DNA of 64,000 nt, taken from contig CM049396.1 in NCBI GenBank assembly GCA_026929865.2, positions 27,360,501 to 27,424,500 of the forward strand, given 5' to 3'. A program made the translations under genes and the position numbers. This document shows positions 21,501 through 34,515 of this stretch, one piece after another. Numbering within the stretch: position 1 is the stretch's first letter; each line of letters opens with the position of its first letter. This stretch comes from Hyperoplus lanceolatus (Eukaryota > Chordata > Actinopteri > Uranoscopiformes > Ammodytidae). The notes under the pieces were generated by a model. That model was not told the origin of the DNA and searched no databases. It was given only the letters and a program-made list of their open reading frames with translations.

Positions 21501-23568
21501 AGTGACGTAACATCGACGAAGCCTATAGGTCCATGTTATGAAAACAAACGGGGATGCGACGGATATGAAAGCAAGAGGCAAGATCAAGGCGCAATGTTAT
21601 GATGAATTAAGAGAGAAAAGTATGTCCCAATAGTATGCCTACTGCATCCTAACTAGATTCTTTTTATCGTCAGATGTAGTATGTAGAATAGAAAAAAGAA
21701 AGAGTATGCGATTCGGAACGCAACCAACATTGCGCCTTGATCTTGCCTCTTGCTTTTATATCCGTCGCATCCCCGTTTGTTTTCATAACATGGACCTATA
21801 GGCTTCGTCGATGTTACGTCACTTCACGTGCGCACTGGATTGTGGGTCAGAATCGCCCAAATAGGATGCACTTTTCAACACTAACAATCTTGGCCGCATG
21901 AAGTAGACCATCCGGGTATTCTAACCATCCTAAATCTGGCCACAAGAATCGGGACATCCTAAATCTTTTTTCTACATACTATATAGTAGAAAGTATGCGA
22001 TTCGGAACGCAACCATAAACTTCACCAACGGCAATTACCGGAAGGAGACGGCACATTACCGCAGTTAAGTTAGCGCGTGTACAAACAGAACATTTCCTGT
22101 GCGCCTTCACATTAAAAGCCTGTTACTAGCCAAACTTGAGTTGACTTTTATTTTGAAGCCGGTAAGAACAGGAAGTTAGCGCTTTTGTCTAGCTTGAAAG
22201 GCAACTCCTTCAGCTGCAGAGAGCAGTCAACAGTAGCCTAGTCTATTTAAACAAAGTTTTAAATAAGCCACTGAAAAGCTACTCCCAACACATTCACAAC
22301 AACCTATTTAATTTATCCTAAATTGTACCAATATGTATACTTATTTATTTAATAGGCTATGTCTAATGTTTTAAAGTTTGGTTTTAATTAACAGAAGGAC
22401 ATTATAATAATAATTCTGAATCAGCAAAAAATTGCAATTGGCAGGTTAGATTCTTTTTTCTAAATTGCAATCAGTGCACCCCTATTCATTTTTCTACAAT
22501 TATTACTGCACACACTAGGATATCATATTAATTGTGAATCTCAAATGAGACCAGGATGACATGCTCAAAGGTAATTAGAGCAAAATGCAAGGGTTAAGGT
22601 TATTCAAGTTTTCAATCATAGCCTACTTTGTGTGCTACCAAATTTATTTTTGTGCTACCAAATTTATTTTTGTGCTACTGAATTTTTTTGCTTGCTAGCA
22701 CCAGTGCTACCACCTAAAAAAATAAGCGTACAGCCCTGCATACTAACAAACTTTTTATTTATTTTTTTACAAAAAAAATATGACAACACTTAGTACTAAA
22801 CGGATACTAGTGTCATGCCCCTCTACTCTGGTGTGTGTTGGTCAGGAAGGAGAAGCAGCGGGTGAGTGGACTGGATGGAAGTTACTGACTATTGCTGGAC
22901 TGTTTGACTGCTGGATACCTCCAGGTGGTGGAGAACCTCTTTACACATACAGTGTAATCACTGTGAATGCTTCTCTAAACCTGGAAAGTATCCACGATAG
23001 GTGAGCATAGTTATCAGGGAAACATGCTTTTTTCCTGTTTGTGTCTAGAATTTATAAATAACTGTGTGGTCTTGCTTTAAGGATGCCTGCAATACTGGAT
23101 GGAGAGGAAGAAGTGAGAAGATGGCTGGATTATGGAGAGGTGAAGTCCCTAGAGGCCTTGAAACTGCTCCAGTCCAAAAACATTTTGACTTTTCACCCTG
23201 TATCGTCATTAGTCAACAACTCGCGCAATAACTCCCCAGAGTGCCTCCAGCCAGTGGATCCTAAAAGCAAAAAGGTATAAGATCTGCTGTGGTATTTTAC
23301 TCACTCTGGTTGGAAAATGTAGAGATATGGAGTGTTGTAGGTAAGTACAGCGTGTTAAAGCTTACAAATGTGACCCCTTGTCCCCCAGGAGCCCAAGGCC
23401 ACAGCCAGCAGTAAGATGATGATGAGCTGGCTTTCGAGCGGTTTACCTTCAAAGAGGAAAGAGCCCAGCACATGCGAGAGTAAAGAAGAGAAAGAAAGAA
23501 AGGGCAAGTCTACAGGAGCCCTTCAGCAGTGGCTTCAGGGAGCCAATAAGAGACCAAGAACCACGTGA
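18557..23568 (+). CDS. hmces: Abasic-site processing protein HMCES (SRAP domain)
   Basis: Binds abasic sites in single-stranded DNA at replication forks and forms a protective DNA-protein crosslink through Cys2. Six exons: 18557-18745, 19049-19192, 19318-19542, 22846-23000, 23082-23274 and 23389-23568. The product is 361 aa; human HMCES is 354. Visible SRAP features: MCGRTAC at the N terminus with catalytic Cys2 exposed after Met removal; [12 protein letters not shown] (Asn98, Arg100); ADGFYEW with Glu129; [13 protein letters not shown] with His236; and [12 protein letters not shown]. The C terminus has GALQQWLQ, at the place of the PCNA-interacting (PIP) box in mammals. Intron 3 (3.3 kb) is almost entirely nested transposons. 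The exon 3 donor GTTTGT is weak but fits the frame. It is convergent with rab7. Confidence 0.95.
20227..21338. mobile_element. Element D, a TA-flanked transposon inside X1
   Basis: Begins GGGGAAGGTGGGGTGATTTG and ends CAAATCACCCCACCTTCCCC, near-perfect inverted termini. It is flanked by TA (20225-20226 and 21339-21340). The uninterrupted X2 copy has this TA only once, so the 2-bp duplication is directly visible. A minus-strand frame at 20438-20662 has an acidic tail ([16 protein letters not shown]) that could be a remnant of a Tc1/mariner-superfamily transposase C terminus; that is an inference. Confidence 0.68.
20624..20940 (+). mobile_element. 3' end of an L2-type LINE inside element D
   Basis: On the plus strand a frame starting near 20639 reads [11 protein letters not shown] then [13 protein letters not shown], the usual ending of L2-clade ORF2. 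It is followed by a short 3' region with CAGCACTTTGGACAGTG and GTGCTTTTATAAATACA, ending in a TTAC/TTACTTAC repeat. This is a 5'-truncated non-LTR retrotransposon copy. Confidence 0.75.
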
Positions 23569-25170
23569 AGATATACACTGGACTAAGAACTCGGCATTGT
23601 CCACTTAGGCCTTATTTATTCCAGTTAACCATTATGACAGATATGAGAAAATGGTTGGGTTTTTTGTATTAGTAGATCTTTATTATATACACCTATGCTA
23701 CACATACTATTTCCTTTTCACAATGTTATTAAAAAAGTAAAATACACAGTATGCTTTATTCAAGATTTTTATTACCCTTATTTGAAACTTAAAAGACATT
23801 TTGAAACAATGTAGATGCTAAGCATTTATCATATTACTATAATGATGAATGCCAGTACTCCCTCCCCCCACCAAATTTAGTCTTCTTTCAAAGTTATAGT
23901 ATGTATGCTATCTTCTTGTAATCTATAATGCATTTCAAAGTTAACATAATACAGACAATTTAAGATCTGATCGGTTAAAAGAAATGTGAAGCACTTAAAT
24001 CGTTTGCCAACATCAGCAACTGGCGGATATCGAGATTTACAACACAACTGTTTGCCCCACATAATGATTGAGGTTTGCAAATATACAAAGTCTTGCAATA
24101 GTTGACAGTAAAAAGAAATTTACTTGCTAATAGTACTGTTATGAATGATATTCATACTTAAGAAAATTCTCTCCTCTCCAGGACTAGCATGTAGATTGAC
24201 TTGCAGCCTTGAATTGGTTCATTCCCACGTCAAAGGTTGTACCAAGATATACGATCACCTTCGTCTCTCCCCAACAGAGGAATAGCACTAACATGGAGGA
24301 CCTCAGTCTGGATACACGTCCTCAACCTGAGCTACAATTGCATTTATTGTGGCTCAAAAATGAGATGACTGAACAAGTCTTCAGTTATTGTGGATGACAG
24401 CAAAGTGCAAAAAAAAAAAGAAACCTGTACACGTCTGATGGACTTGTCATGGAACTGGATCAACTCTGCGCCAATTAACAAGAATCAGCAGTCAGCGTAT
24501 TAATGTGGTCCTTCAGTACTTCACTTCCGACTCCCTCTTTAGGTAGAGTTTTTTTAAGGTTGCAAGAGGTAAAGTGAAACCATGGTAACAAGTGTTTTTG
24601 AGAGTGACACAAATTTAAGCCACAACACAAATGAGTAAAAGGGGGGGAGCAGCGTTTCATCCATTTATGCAGCAGTAGCAGGTCATGAAAGTAAGAAACC
24701 CATCACCGCTAGAGAAGCTTTGATAAAAAAAAAATAACCAAAAGAAACAGTTTTCTAACTTTACTCAATACAAACAAATATAGACATATTTCACCAAATA
24801 AAAGCAGTTGGAACCAAAACAGGGTGTGGAAGGAGCAATATACACAGAAACAAAAATGATATCAGCCCTAACCACCACCGCCTTGACAAAGTACATGGGG
24901 AAACACAGAAGTTATAAGCATCATAGAAGTAAATTCCATAATGTTTCCTCAAGATGTTCTTTGGGCTAGGAGACTCGTGTTTTATAGAACGTGTGTTTTG
25001 TATACATAAGGAGGTGAATGCAGCATGTTTGTGTGTAGTAGTTTACTCTATGAGTGGGATGCTGCTTGAATGTTGGGCATTATGGATGAACACAGTGGGG
25101 ATATATAGACAAGGCAAGACAGGGTAGTGTTAGGGCAATAACAACCCCCCCTGAAGATTCTCAAGAGTCC
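23569..25170. other. Convergent 3' UTRs of hmces and rab7
   Basis: The spacer between the two convergent stop codons. A plus-strand ATTAAA at 23728-23733 may end hmces transcripts. A TTTATT at 23755-23760 reads AATAAA on the minus strand and could end a 1.4-kb rab7 3' UTR. If both are used, the transcript ends are about 30 bp apart. The DNA is AT-rich and has no other gene. Confidence 0.5.
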
Positions 25171-27325
<2,155 letters not shown>

Positions 27326-27335
27326 TGTGCCACAG

Positions 27336-28985
27336 CTGTAAAGACAAAAAATTGGATATTAAGGGGATGAAAACACATGACAGAAGCAGACCGGGCGGAC
27401 ACATTTTATTTTTATTTACCATATTTGAATACCATTCACTTCACAAAGAAAAACACAGTGGCAGGGGTAAAACAATATGTGGCAACTCATTGTACCCTGG
27501 GGCCCTAAATAAATAAAAATGTTGAAACAATTTACTTTGCTTTTTTTTTTTCAAAATATGTGAACAATGCAGGGTTGGGGTTGTGAGCCGAGATGGCGTC
27601 TACCATTTTTGTCCCCAAAGCCATTTCTTGTACTGTAAACACTGACTTTGTGATATAATAATTATGCTGACAATCCAATGGGTGGGAAAAAACACAATCC
27701 TTCATTTTCAATAGAAAACCGAAATTAAACGCACACGGGACACGCCCAATCAACTCCATAACATGCTATAGTCGACCATCAGAGGTTTTACACAAACCCT
27801 GGTGACTTCTCGACTGAGATTGGTTTATCCTACTTTATTCATTATATAGTCACAGACCTCATATATTTTAGCAAATTACACAGCTCCAACGTCGTATTTA
27901 GTTAGATTTCGAAAAAAATAGCTACATATAGTATAGGACCTAAATATCCTCAACTTATCCTCCAATAATGTTATCCTCCTTTCATCATTCACATATCCTA
28001 ATATATGATCCCTAATAAATAAACCTAAATACACATGATGGCATGAAGAAATGTGCCATGTTTCTGTTAATTAACGATCTGGATCAACAGAAGCACAGAT
28101 ATTTTTTGTACTTCAATAATCAAATCAAACTCTTCTTTGTGCCTGCTCGAAAGTCATCAATAATCTCTTGCCCTGGCTGAGTGTAATAATAAACCACCTC
28201 GTACAGCTGTCATGACCAAAGTCCAAAGTCTATTACCGAGGGGCTTTATATCAACCCTCCATTCAAATTAAACCTTAGGGACTCACTAATGAAAAAAAAA
28301 ATACTCATAGGTTTTATCCTCACATCGCTTCACGTCTACAGCCCCCTAAGTGACCGAAAAGCCACCTCTTGAATGCATATCAGTGTATTTAAGAGGTAAA
28401 ATGTAGCATAGAGCTATCGGTGCGGCTCTCATAATCTGCACCCCATGACACTGTGTCAGGGACAGATCACATGGTTCTAAAACACAGGACTAACGGAACC
28501 ATGACTTGGCAGGCATGATTAGCACAGCAAATTCTCTAGTTTGACTCAACACACACGCTGATATAATTCACAGTTATGGTCAATCTGTCGATGTATCCGG
28601 TTGTATATGATTCCACTTTAAAGACAAGCAGAGCCACGTCTCAACATTTTACCAAATGAGCAAAAAGGACATTAAACACACACGGGTTAGCAAGGCAGAA
28701 CAAACATTACATTATGGGCTCCTATGCTACATAGCAAGGTGAGCTAATGCAAGAACGCGATGGGGAATATATTATTGATACATACAGAATATTTTCAAAA
28801 ATATCTAAAGCTGGACGTTTAATATACCGTGTCCATTAACAATTAACACAACAGTGACACTTCCTAATTTGAGCTAACCTTTAGTTAGAAAGTCAAGATG
28901 TTTTATGTACGACTAAGTTAACGACGTATTTATCGTTAACATATAGCGTTAATAAACCCAATGGTTTAAAACACCAAAAACCAAC
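27336..28985 (-). other. rab7 intron between the 5' UTR exon and the first coding exon
   Basis: Deduced from an acceptor directly upstream of the rab7 ATG and a candidate donor at 28985. The DNA is AT-rich and appears unique. No recognisable repeats, RNA gene or coding exon were noticed. Confidence 0.45.
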
Positions 28986-29110
28986 CTGGGCAATGATCCT
29001 GCGGGAAGAAAATATCAAAAGTGGACTTTTCCTCTGCCTCGGTCGGAAGCGTAAGCTAACGCACAGGCTTGCTAGCAGCTCCCCTGAATGTCTGACGTGA
29101 AGAAAAAAAC
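28986..29110 (-). promoter_or_regulatory. Probable rab7 non-coding first exon and promoter
   Basis: On the minus strand the sequence ends GATCATTGCCCAG followed by GTTGGT, a usable splice donor at 28985/28986, and the upstream DNA becomes GC-richer. This fits a housekeeping-type TATA-less start for rab7. The transcription start cannot be fixed from sequence alone. Confidence 0.4.
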
Positions 29111-31090
29111 GTTTAGAGCGACGACAGCTGAATAACCTCCGATGGCTAGCCTCGTTGCTAACTCAACTCATCAAATCAACACTGCCACTGCGGACGTGTA
29201 TCTCCCTTCGTTCAACAGAAGCAATTTGGCACAATGGTCTGCTCCAGTTGACGCTGGGGTTTTCTGTGAAGCTAACTTGCTAGCTGCTAGCCGAGCTGTG
29301 CTCACTTCCTCCAAAACAAGCTCTGTCTGTGAGGGCGACGTCACGCGCTGGACACGCCTCGCTCCTGAGGATTCACAACAACACCAACATATCAGAATAT
29401 ATATTCTGCATTGTTTACATTGGTGTAAAGAGTACCTGAAAAACATACTTGAGTGTATGTCTACCTTACTAAAAGATGACTCCTTGACAAGTTATAAGTC
29501 CCCTTGGTCAATTACAATAGGCTACCACTTGAGTAAAAGATAAAATAGGCTAGTCGATCTGATTTTAAAAGTAGGTTTAGCTCATACAGTAGCCTATATA
29601 ATGTAGGGCCAAAGATGTAAAGGTACAAACATCAAACTGTAGAAATGATCTGTTTCAAAATAAAGGTCCTGCATTGGAAACGTTACCTAAGTAGGCCTAT
29701 AAGTAGCCTATGTAGGCTAAATATATTATCAGGAAAATGTACTTCCATTTTCAAAAGTAAAAGTAGCCTAGGCCTACTCAATGCAGAAGTGACTGTTATA
29801 TGCTATTATATATTAAATTATTATTACCAATGCAATGATAAAGCAGTGTTTGTAGCAGTATGAGGTAGAGCTAAAAAAAAAATATTGGACTGCAAATAAT
29901 TTTCATTGTGGGTTTAAATATTATTAATTTTATTTCATTCATAAAGTGTTTGCTTGGTAAATATTACAATGGTTAAAAGGAAAAGCAGCAGATCCTCAAA
30001 TTTGAGAAGCTGGAACCATGCTTTTTGTTGCATTAAAAGATACTATCATCAGAATAGCCAATTCATTTTTGTCAGTCAAGTTATCGATTAAACAACTAAT
30101 GTTTCTCATCTGCTTGTAGACCTCTATACTGTTGGGTATATAGGCCTACACTATTTTGTAAACTCTTAATATGTTTTGTGTGCGAAAATCTTAATTTGTA
30201 AAGTATATCAGATAAATGTAAAGTAAATTTAGAAAGTGTGGATCCTGAGAAACTCACCTTCAGTCTGGCTGATGCAAATAAAATGTGGAATTTCTTTTAG
30301 CATTTTCTGGTTTGCGAGAATAACCAGCCAGGAAGCCTGGACCAAAAATGTTCACAATTCTTCCATGATCAGGGCCTCATTGATTTTTTTTCTCCAGATT
30401 TTCCAAACCACACTAATTGAATATCCCTGCTGTCTTCTTTGGTTTCCTCAATGGATTCGCATTCCAGAGATCCATCCAGAATTTCAGTGCATTCAGAGAT
30501 CAAAGAGTGTCTCTGATCTTGGAAGTTCAAGATGTTGCCTCCTTGTTAACACCTCTTGATTTACGACAGGTAAATTATCTGGGAAAGCTCACATCTAAAG
30601 AGTGTCAAACCTTTGTTTTTTTTCTTTGAACACTGATCACAACAAAGTTACCTTTCTTTTTTATTGTGACTGTAATGTCTCCAATCATTTTCTTTACTCA
30701 TTTACAATAACTAAAATTAGTATTGAAAACACTGGTAACAATTTGCTATACTGTTCCATTCCTGTCTTGTCATTTAATACCTCAAATAGCAAAAAGCCCC
30801 TGTCCCTGGACCTCTCACCAACAAGCCATCCGTGACACTGACTTTCTCCCCAAAAAAACCTAGCTCTTCAGATTGGCTTAGTCAGTGAAATGTTTTTATA
30901 TTTACTTATTCGACTATTAGTCTGTTGTTTTATTGTTGTGCATCAGTTTTTATCTTCTATTATTTGTCCTTGAGTGTCCTAAAAAGCGCCCTTTAATGAA
31001 TAAAATGTGTTATAATACTAGATATTATACTACTTAAGATTAAATAAATAAAAAGTCAATACCACTGTTGTAGAAATAGTGTGCACATTT
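29111..31090. other. Spacer with repeat remnants
   Basis: There are no supportable genes. Around 29580-29780 there are many GTAGCCTA and TAGGCCTA words. A 113-bp block at 30381-30494 recurs at 37232-37345. The rest is AT-rich without a recognisable frame. Confidence 0.45.
30381..30494. repeat. 113-bp dispersed repeat, copy R1
   Basis: Starts TGATTTTTTTTCTCCAGATT and ends TTTCAGTGCATT. It is nearly identical to R2 at 37232-37345, with only a few substitutions over about 113 bp. The surrounding DNA is unrelated. No coding content. Confidence 0.8.
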
Positions 31091-31095
31091 AATAC

Positions 31096-31098
<3 letters not shown>

Positions 31099-31158
<60 letters not shown>
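31099..31158. repeat. (CA)n microsatellite
   Basis: An unbroken run of about 30 CA units in the spacer downstream of the unrecognised gene at 31385. It gives Cys-Val open frames on the minus strand, which are artefacts. Confidence 0.95.
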
Positions 31159-31161
<3 letters not shown>

Positions 31162-31384
31162 TAAATAATCAAATAAAATAGTACAATAAATGAAATAAAT
31201 ACAAAAACACAACACAAAGAAATATATAAGAAAGTAAATGTATATAAAAATAAAACAGGTAAATACAAAAGTTAAAACAAGGCTAAATATATATATACAT
31301 TGAGTTTTGTAACTCTTAACTTTAAGTTAAATGTATGTCTGTTGTGTGACTGACTATATGAAATGTTTTGTGTGTAGTGTATGA

Positions 31385-32755
31385 TTATTTTTTGGCATCT
31401 GCCCTCTCCCTCCTCTTTTCCTCCTGCCACTGTTCTAATGTGTTGGTTGCTGTGACAGGACAGTAGATGTGGCCGTAGTATTGGCCATGTCCAGTTTCCT
31501 TTAAACGGGGCTGGTGACACTGGCGACACTGGTTTGTTTCTACAGTGCGAATGTAGGGTCTGCGGACAGTTGGTGGGGATGGAAGGAGAGCAGAAGGGGC
31601 AATTATTTTAGGATGCTGGGCCGGGACTTGTGGGAACAAAAAAATTGGTTGTGAAATAACCGGGTTTGGGACCACAAGAAAAGGGGTAGAGGCAGGTTGA
31701 GATGGCTGCAGCGCAAAAAAGCTGCCTTTGTACAGGCAACTGGGTGGGATGGAGGTGGGGAGTCTTCCTCCTGTCCACTGCCTGCCCAACTGTGCTCTTT
31801 GGCAGGTTGTATTGGTTTTTAGGACCAGGATGTACAGGAGCAGTAGTGGGCCTCATTTTGTGAGGTGGGAGAGGCACCGGAGCAACAGGTACTTGGGGAG
31901 GAAGGTTGAGTCCTTGCTGCAGGATGCTGAGGTCCTGCCTCTTCAGCCGCCTGTTGTTGCAGAAGGTCCTGCCACAGAGCCACGATGGTCCCCGCCTGGA
32001 AAATGTCACAGTACATTTCAATCAAAAAACAAAACGAAAACACATAATATCACAGCTGTTGCAGTGTAAAGTGTCACAAGAAGACTTACCAGTTGTTGCT
32101 CAGGTGCTAATTGGGTCCTAGCCGCGGCCCCAGAGGGACCAGCAGTGTGAGCAATGGGGAGAGGGGCCGGTAAGATGGCGGTAGTGGGAGGCACAGGAGG
32201 AGGAGTGTACATTGGCAGCACAGGAGGAGGGGTGGCACAGACCGATGGCATGATCTGTTAAATGCAATAAGATTTTATTTTATTAAGCTTTTATTCATTC
32301 TTAGGATTTTTACATATCACCTTATAAACATTTTACATACTTGATTACATCATGAGCAGGTGTGCACACTGTCACAGTATGATAAAACATATGAAAAGAA
32401 TAATTACCAGTTGTTGCTCAGGGGCCTCTGTACTGTCAGATGCGGAGGAGAGAGCTGGATTGCTGGCTGAGCTTGTTGTCATCACTGCAGACATGTCTAG
32501 GAGCCGGCCTGTTTTCTGCATCTGAGGGCTAAACCCATAGATAGTATAATATAATGGATAAAGCATCATGGCCGACCTCAGTTCACCGAGGAGTATCCCT
32601 TCTTTCTTGGCGTGTGCGCGCCGCCATCTTGCCAGAGTTTGCCTCCGCCTCACTTCCTCGTACCAAAAAAGGGCATGTAGCGACGTTGGGGGGAGGGAGA
32701 TAGTCCCATCTAGCCGAAGTACTGTGACGTACACCCTGTTAGCAACATTTAGCAC
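31385..32755 (-). CDS. Unrecognised fish protein with Pro-rich middle and CCHC-type C-terminal motif (gene or pseudogene)
   Basis: I do not recognise a named gene. Exon 1 starts in or near the frame opening MLNVANRVYV (32755) and includes FWYEEVRRRQTLARWRR; it ends EAPEQQL at a GTAATT donor (about 32407). Exon 2 (about 32091-32254) is Pro-rich (TPPPVPPTTAILPAP) and also ends LAPEQQL at a GTAAGT donor. Exon 3 (about 31385-31997) has RRLKRQDLSILQQGLNLP and a Pro-rich stretch, and ends with CRQCHQPRLKETGHGQYY then IYCP, a C-x2-C-x9-H-x8-C pattern that could bind zinc. The N-terminal and C-terminal parts of exon 3 are in different frames with a shift near 31610-31790, so either splicing is misread or the copy is broken. 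I recall similar C-terminal motifs in many predicted fish proteins of unknown role. No function is assigned. Confidence 0.5.
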
Positions 32756-33779
32756 GACCGCCAGGAGCTAGGCTAACAACACTCGCTCTACTAGTTAGCC
32801 TACCAGTAGACGAGCTCAGCCTCAGTCACGTAATTCCCTGCCTCCAGTTTGGTCCAACAACTCCAACAGAGCTGAACATATTCTCAATATCACCTCCGAG
32901 CACATGAGAGAGGGCATTAAAAAGCTCGTAGCTGAAACAAATGTCTCCTAGTGTTGACTAAGGGCTGAACAAGCTGATCTCAATGTATTTGTAATAATAT
33001 TAATTGTATTTTGGTCTCCAGACTGAAAATGTTATTAACAGTAATACATGATAAGGGAGGACACATTCAATCTATAAACAGATGAGAACACTAATTTAAT
33101 AGCCTATGATTTTGAATATACATATATTATATAACATATTTAGAGCAGGGTTTTATGTTAAGGTGCAACAGTTGAATTAAATGATTAAATACACTTTCTA
33201 TCGCTTCTATACAGCCATCGTTGAAAGCATCCTCACCTCATCCATCAGTCTGATTTGCCAGGCTTGACTCACTCTCCCGGAAGAAATTAGAGTGCATCAA
33301 CAGCATCCAAAATTATTGGCACACCCTACCATCCCTTGAATTACTATCCCGCAAACTGACACTACACATCTCTGATCCCACTCACCCTGCACACTATAAA
33401 AAAAAATTATCCCAATAGTTAGTGACGTTATAACATTTTCTTCTTCGTATTTACACCCTCCTTTCTTTATATTAGTAGGCTACTATCTCTGTTCTTGTTT
33501 CACAGCCTGAAAACTACAGAAGCTACTTTGACAGCTAACTTTAGCAGTAAATCAGGAGCATCTACAGTTAGGCTAGCTGTGTTTTCTTTCACAGCCTTCA
33601 TTCGGACGAAGAGCTCTCACGACACTTTCAATTATTTCCATATTATTACCTTTCATTTCCGGAGCTGTCTGCATTTGAATGATGTGTTCAAAAACTCGCT
33701 TGTCACATTAAGTGCAACCAGCTAACAGGCAGGAGTACTTCTCCTTGCTAGTCAATATCATAGATAGTATAATATAAGT
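32756..33779. other. Spacer without supportable genes
   Basis: Presumed to hold the promoter of the unrecognised gene at its left end. Otherwise AT-rich DNA with no convincing frame. A 17-bp word, ATAGATAGTATAATATA, occurs both inside the unrecognised gene (about 32535) and at about 33761, next to the palindromic element. Confidence 0.4.
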
Positions 33780-34144
33780 ATTATTAAACCTATTTCAGGC
33801 CTGGATTGAAAAACCATTCTAGTCTGTATGTTTAGTTCATATCTCCATGACAACTCTGAGGGGGGTGAATTTTTTTTCTAGCAGACTAGTTTTTATTCTA
33901 TTGGAAGTTAAAATATATGAATTTTAGGGGCGTGGCCTCTTGATTGACAGCTAGCCTCTGTCCCTCACTCAACCTCGAAGGCTAGTTGTAAGGGTTAGCA
34001 TGCTAACTCAGTAGACAGCAGTGTGTTCAAAAAAACTAGTCTGCTAGAAAAAAATTCACCCCCCTCAGAGTTGTCATGGAGATATGAACTAAACATACAG
34101 ACTAGAATGGTTTTTCAATCCAGGCCTGAAATAGGTTTAATAAT
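33780..34144. mobile_element. Palindromic (foldback) miniature element
   Basis: Two arms of about 115 bp (33780-33895 and 34029-34144) are nearly perfect reverse complements; the outer ends begin ATTATTAAACCTATTTCAGG. The 130-bp centre contains GGGGCGTGGCCTCTTGATTG. There is no coding frame. This is a miniature inverted-repeat element; no clear target duplication was found. Confidence 0.75.
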
Positions 34145-34515
34145 GCTGTGAAAACGGCATGTTTAACATTGGAGTCAATAAGAGATGGCTCTCTTCTGCA
34201 TACAGCCCCCAGTGGCACTTCCGGGTTACTACAGTTGTGGTCACTTCCTTATTGGATACTGGTAAAAATCGCTGAGGTTGGGGCTTGGCTAAACCCCAAG
34301 GGCAGCAAACCTCCGCAGGCGTAGCATCCACTCCTCATTCCCCATCGCTCTGTGCTTTTTAAATTTTGAAGCCATCTACCATAAATATGGAAGTGTCATT
34401 TATAATAAACCAACAAACGTTTAACCACTAAATATCATTACACCTGAATATAGCCTCCAGTGAGGGCAATGTTAATACAGTGAAATACAGTGTTGTCTAA
34501 ATCAGCTAACTCTTA
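34145..34515. other. Repeat-like spacer
   Basis: The part at 34150-34350 (GTGGCACTTCCGGGTTACTAC, CTCCGCAGGCGTAGC) has the feel of a dispersed repeat, but I see no paired ends. The remainder is AT-rich. Confidence 0.35.

Larger units (their letters stand above)
20196..21725. mobile_element. Element X1, inserted into X2, interrupted by element D
   Basis: Starts GGCTGCGTTCCGAATCGC and ends GCGATTCGGAACGCAACC. AAC is found at both junctions (20193-20195 and 21726-21728) while the uninterrupted X sequence has it once, so the target duplication is 3 bp. A 3-bp duplication suits Harbinger or CACTA families; the superfamily is not proven. Without D it is about 415 bp. A diverged relative lies in rpn1 intron 5. 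Confidence 0.7.
20066..22014. mobile_element. Element X2, nested in hAT copy B and itself interrupted
   Basis: Outer segments are 20066-20195 and 21726-22014. The ends carry GGTTGCGTTCCGAATCGCATAC and its inverse. Relative to X1 it is in the opposite orientation and was split by X1's arrival: the left segment ends TTCATCATAAC and the right resumes AACATTGCGCC, matching X1's own internal sequence read in reverse. It is non-coding. Confidence 0.7.
19782..22738. mobile_element. hAT-type element copy B (inverted relative to copy A), host of further insertions
   Basis: Lies in hmces intron 3. The ends are CAGGGCTGTACAGTGCG at the left and AAGCGTACAGCCCTG at the right; read on the minus strand it is colinear with copy A at 6523-8415. 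It is split near 20065/22015 by elements X2, X1 and D. The flanks do not show a clean 8-bp duplication, unlike copy A, so the ends may have decayed. Confidence 0.75.

Noticed and set aside
30995-31215. Cys-Val rich frames across CA/GT repeats as proteins (also 45479, 48967, 56746, 56826, 58247, 58295)
   Set aside because: They are translations of dinucleotide repeats, open in every frame by composition.
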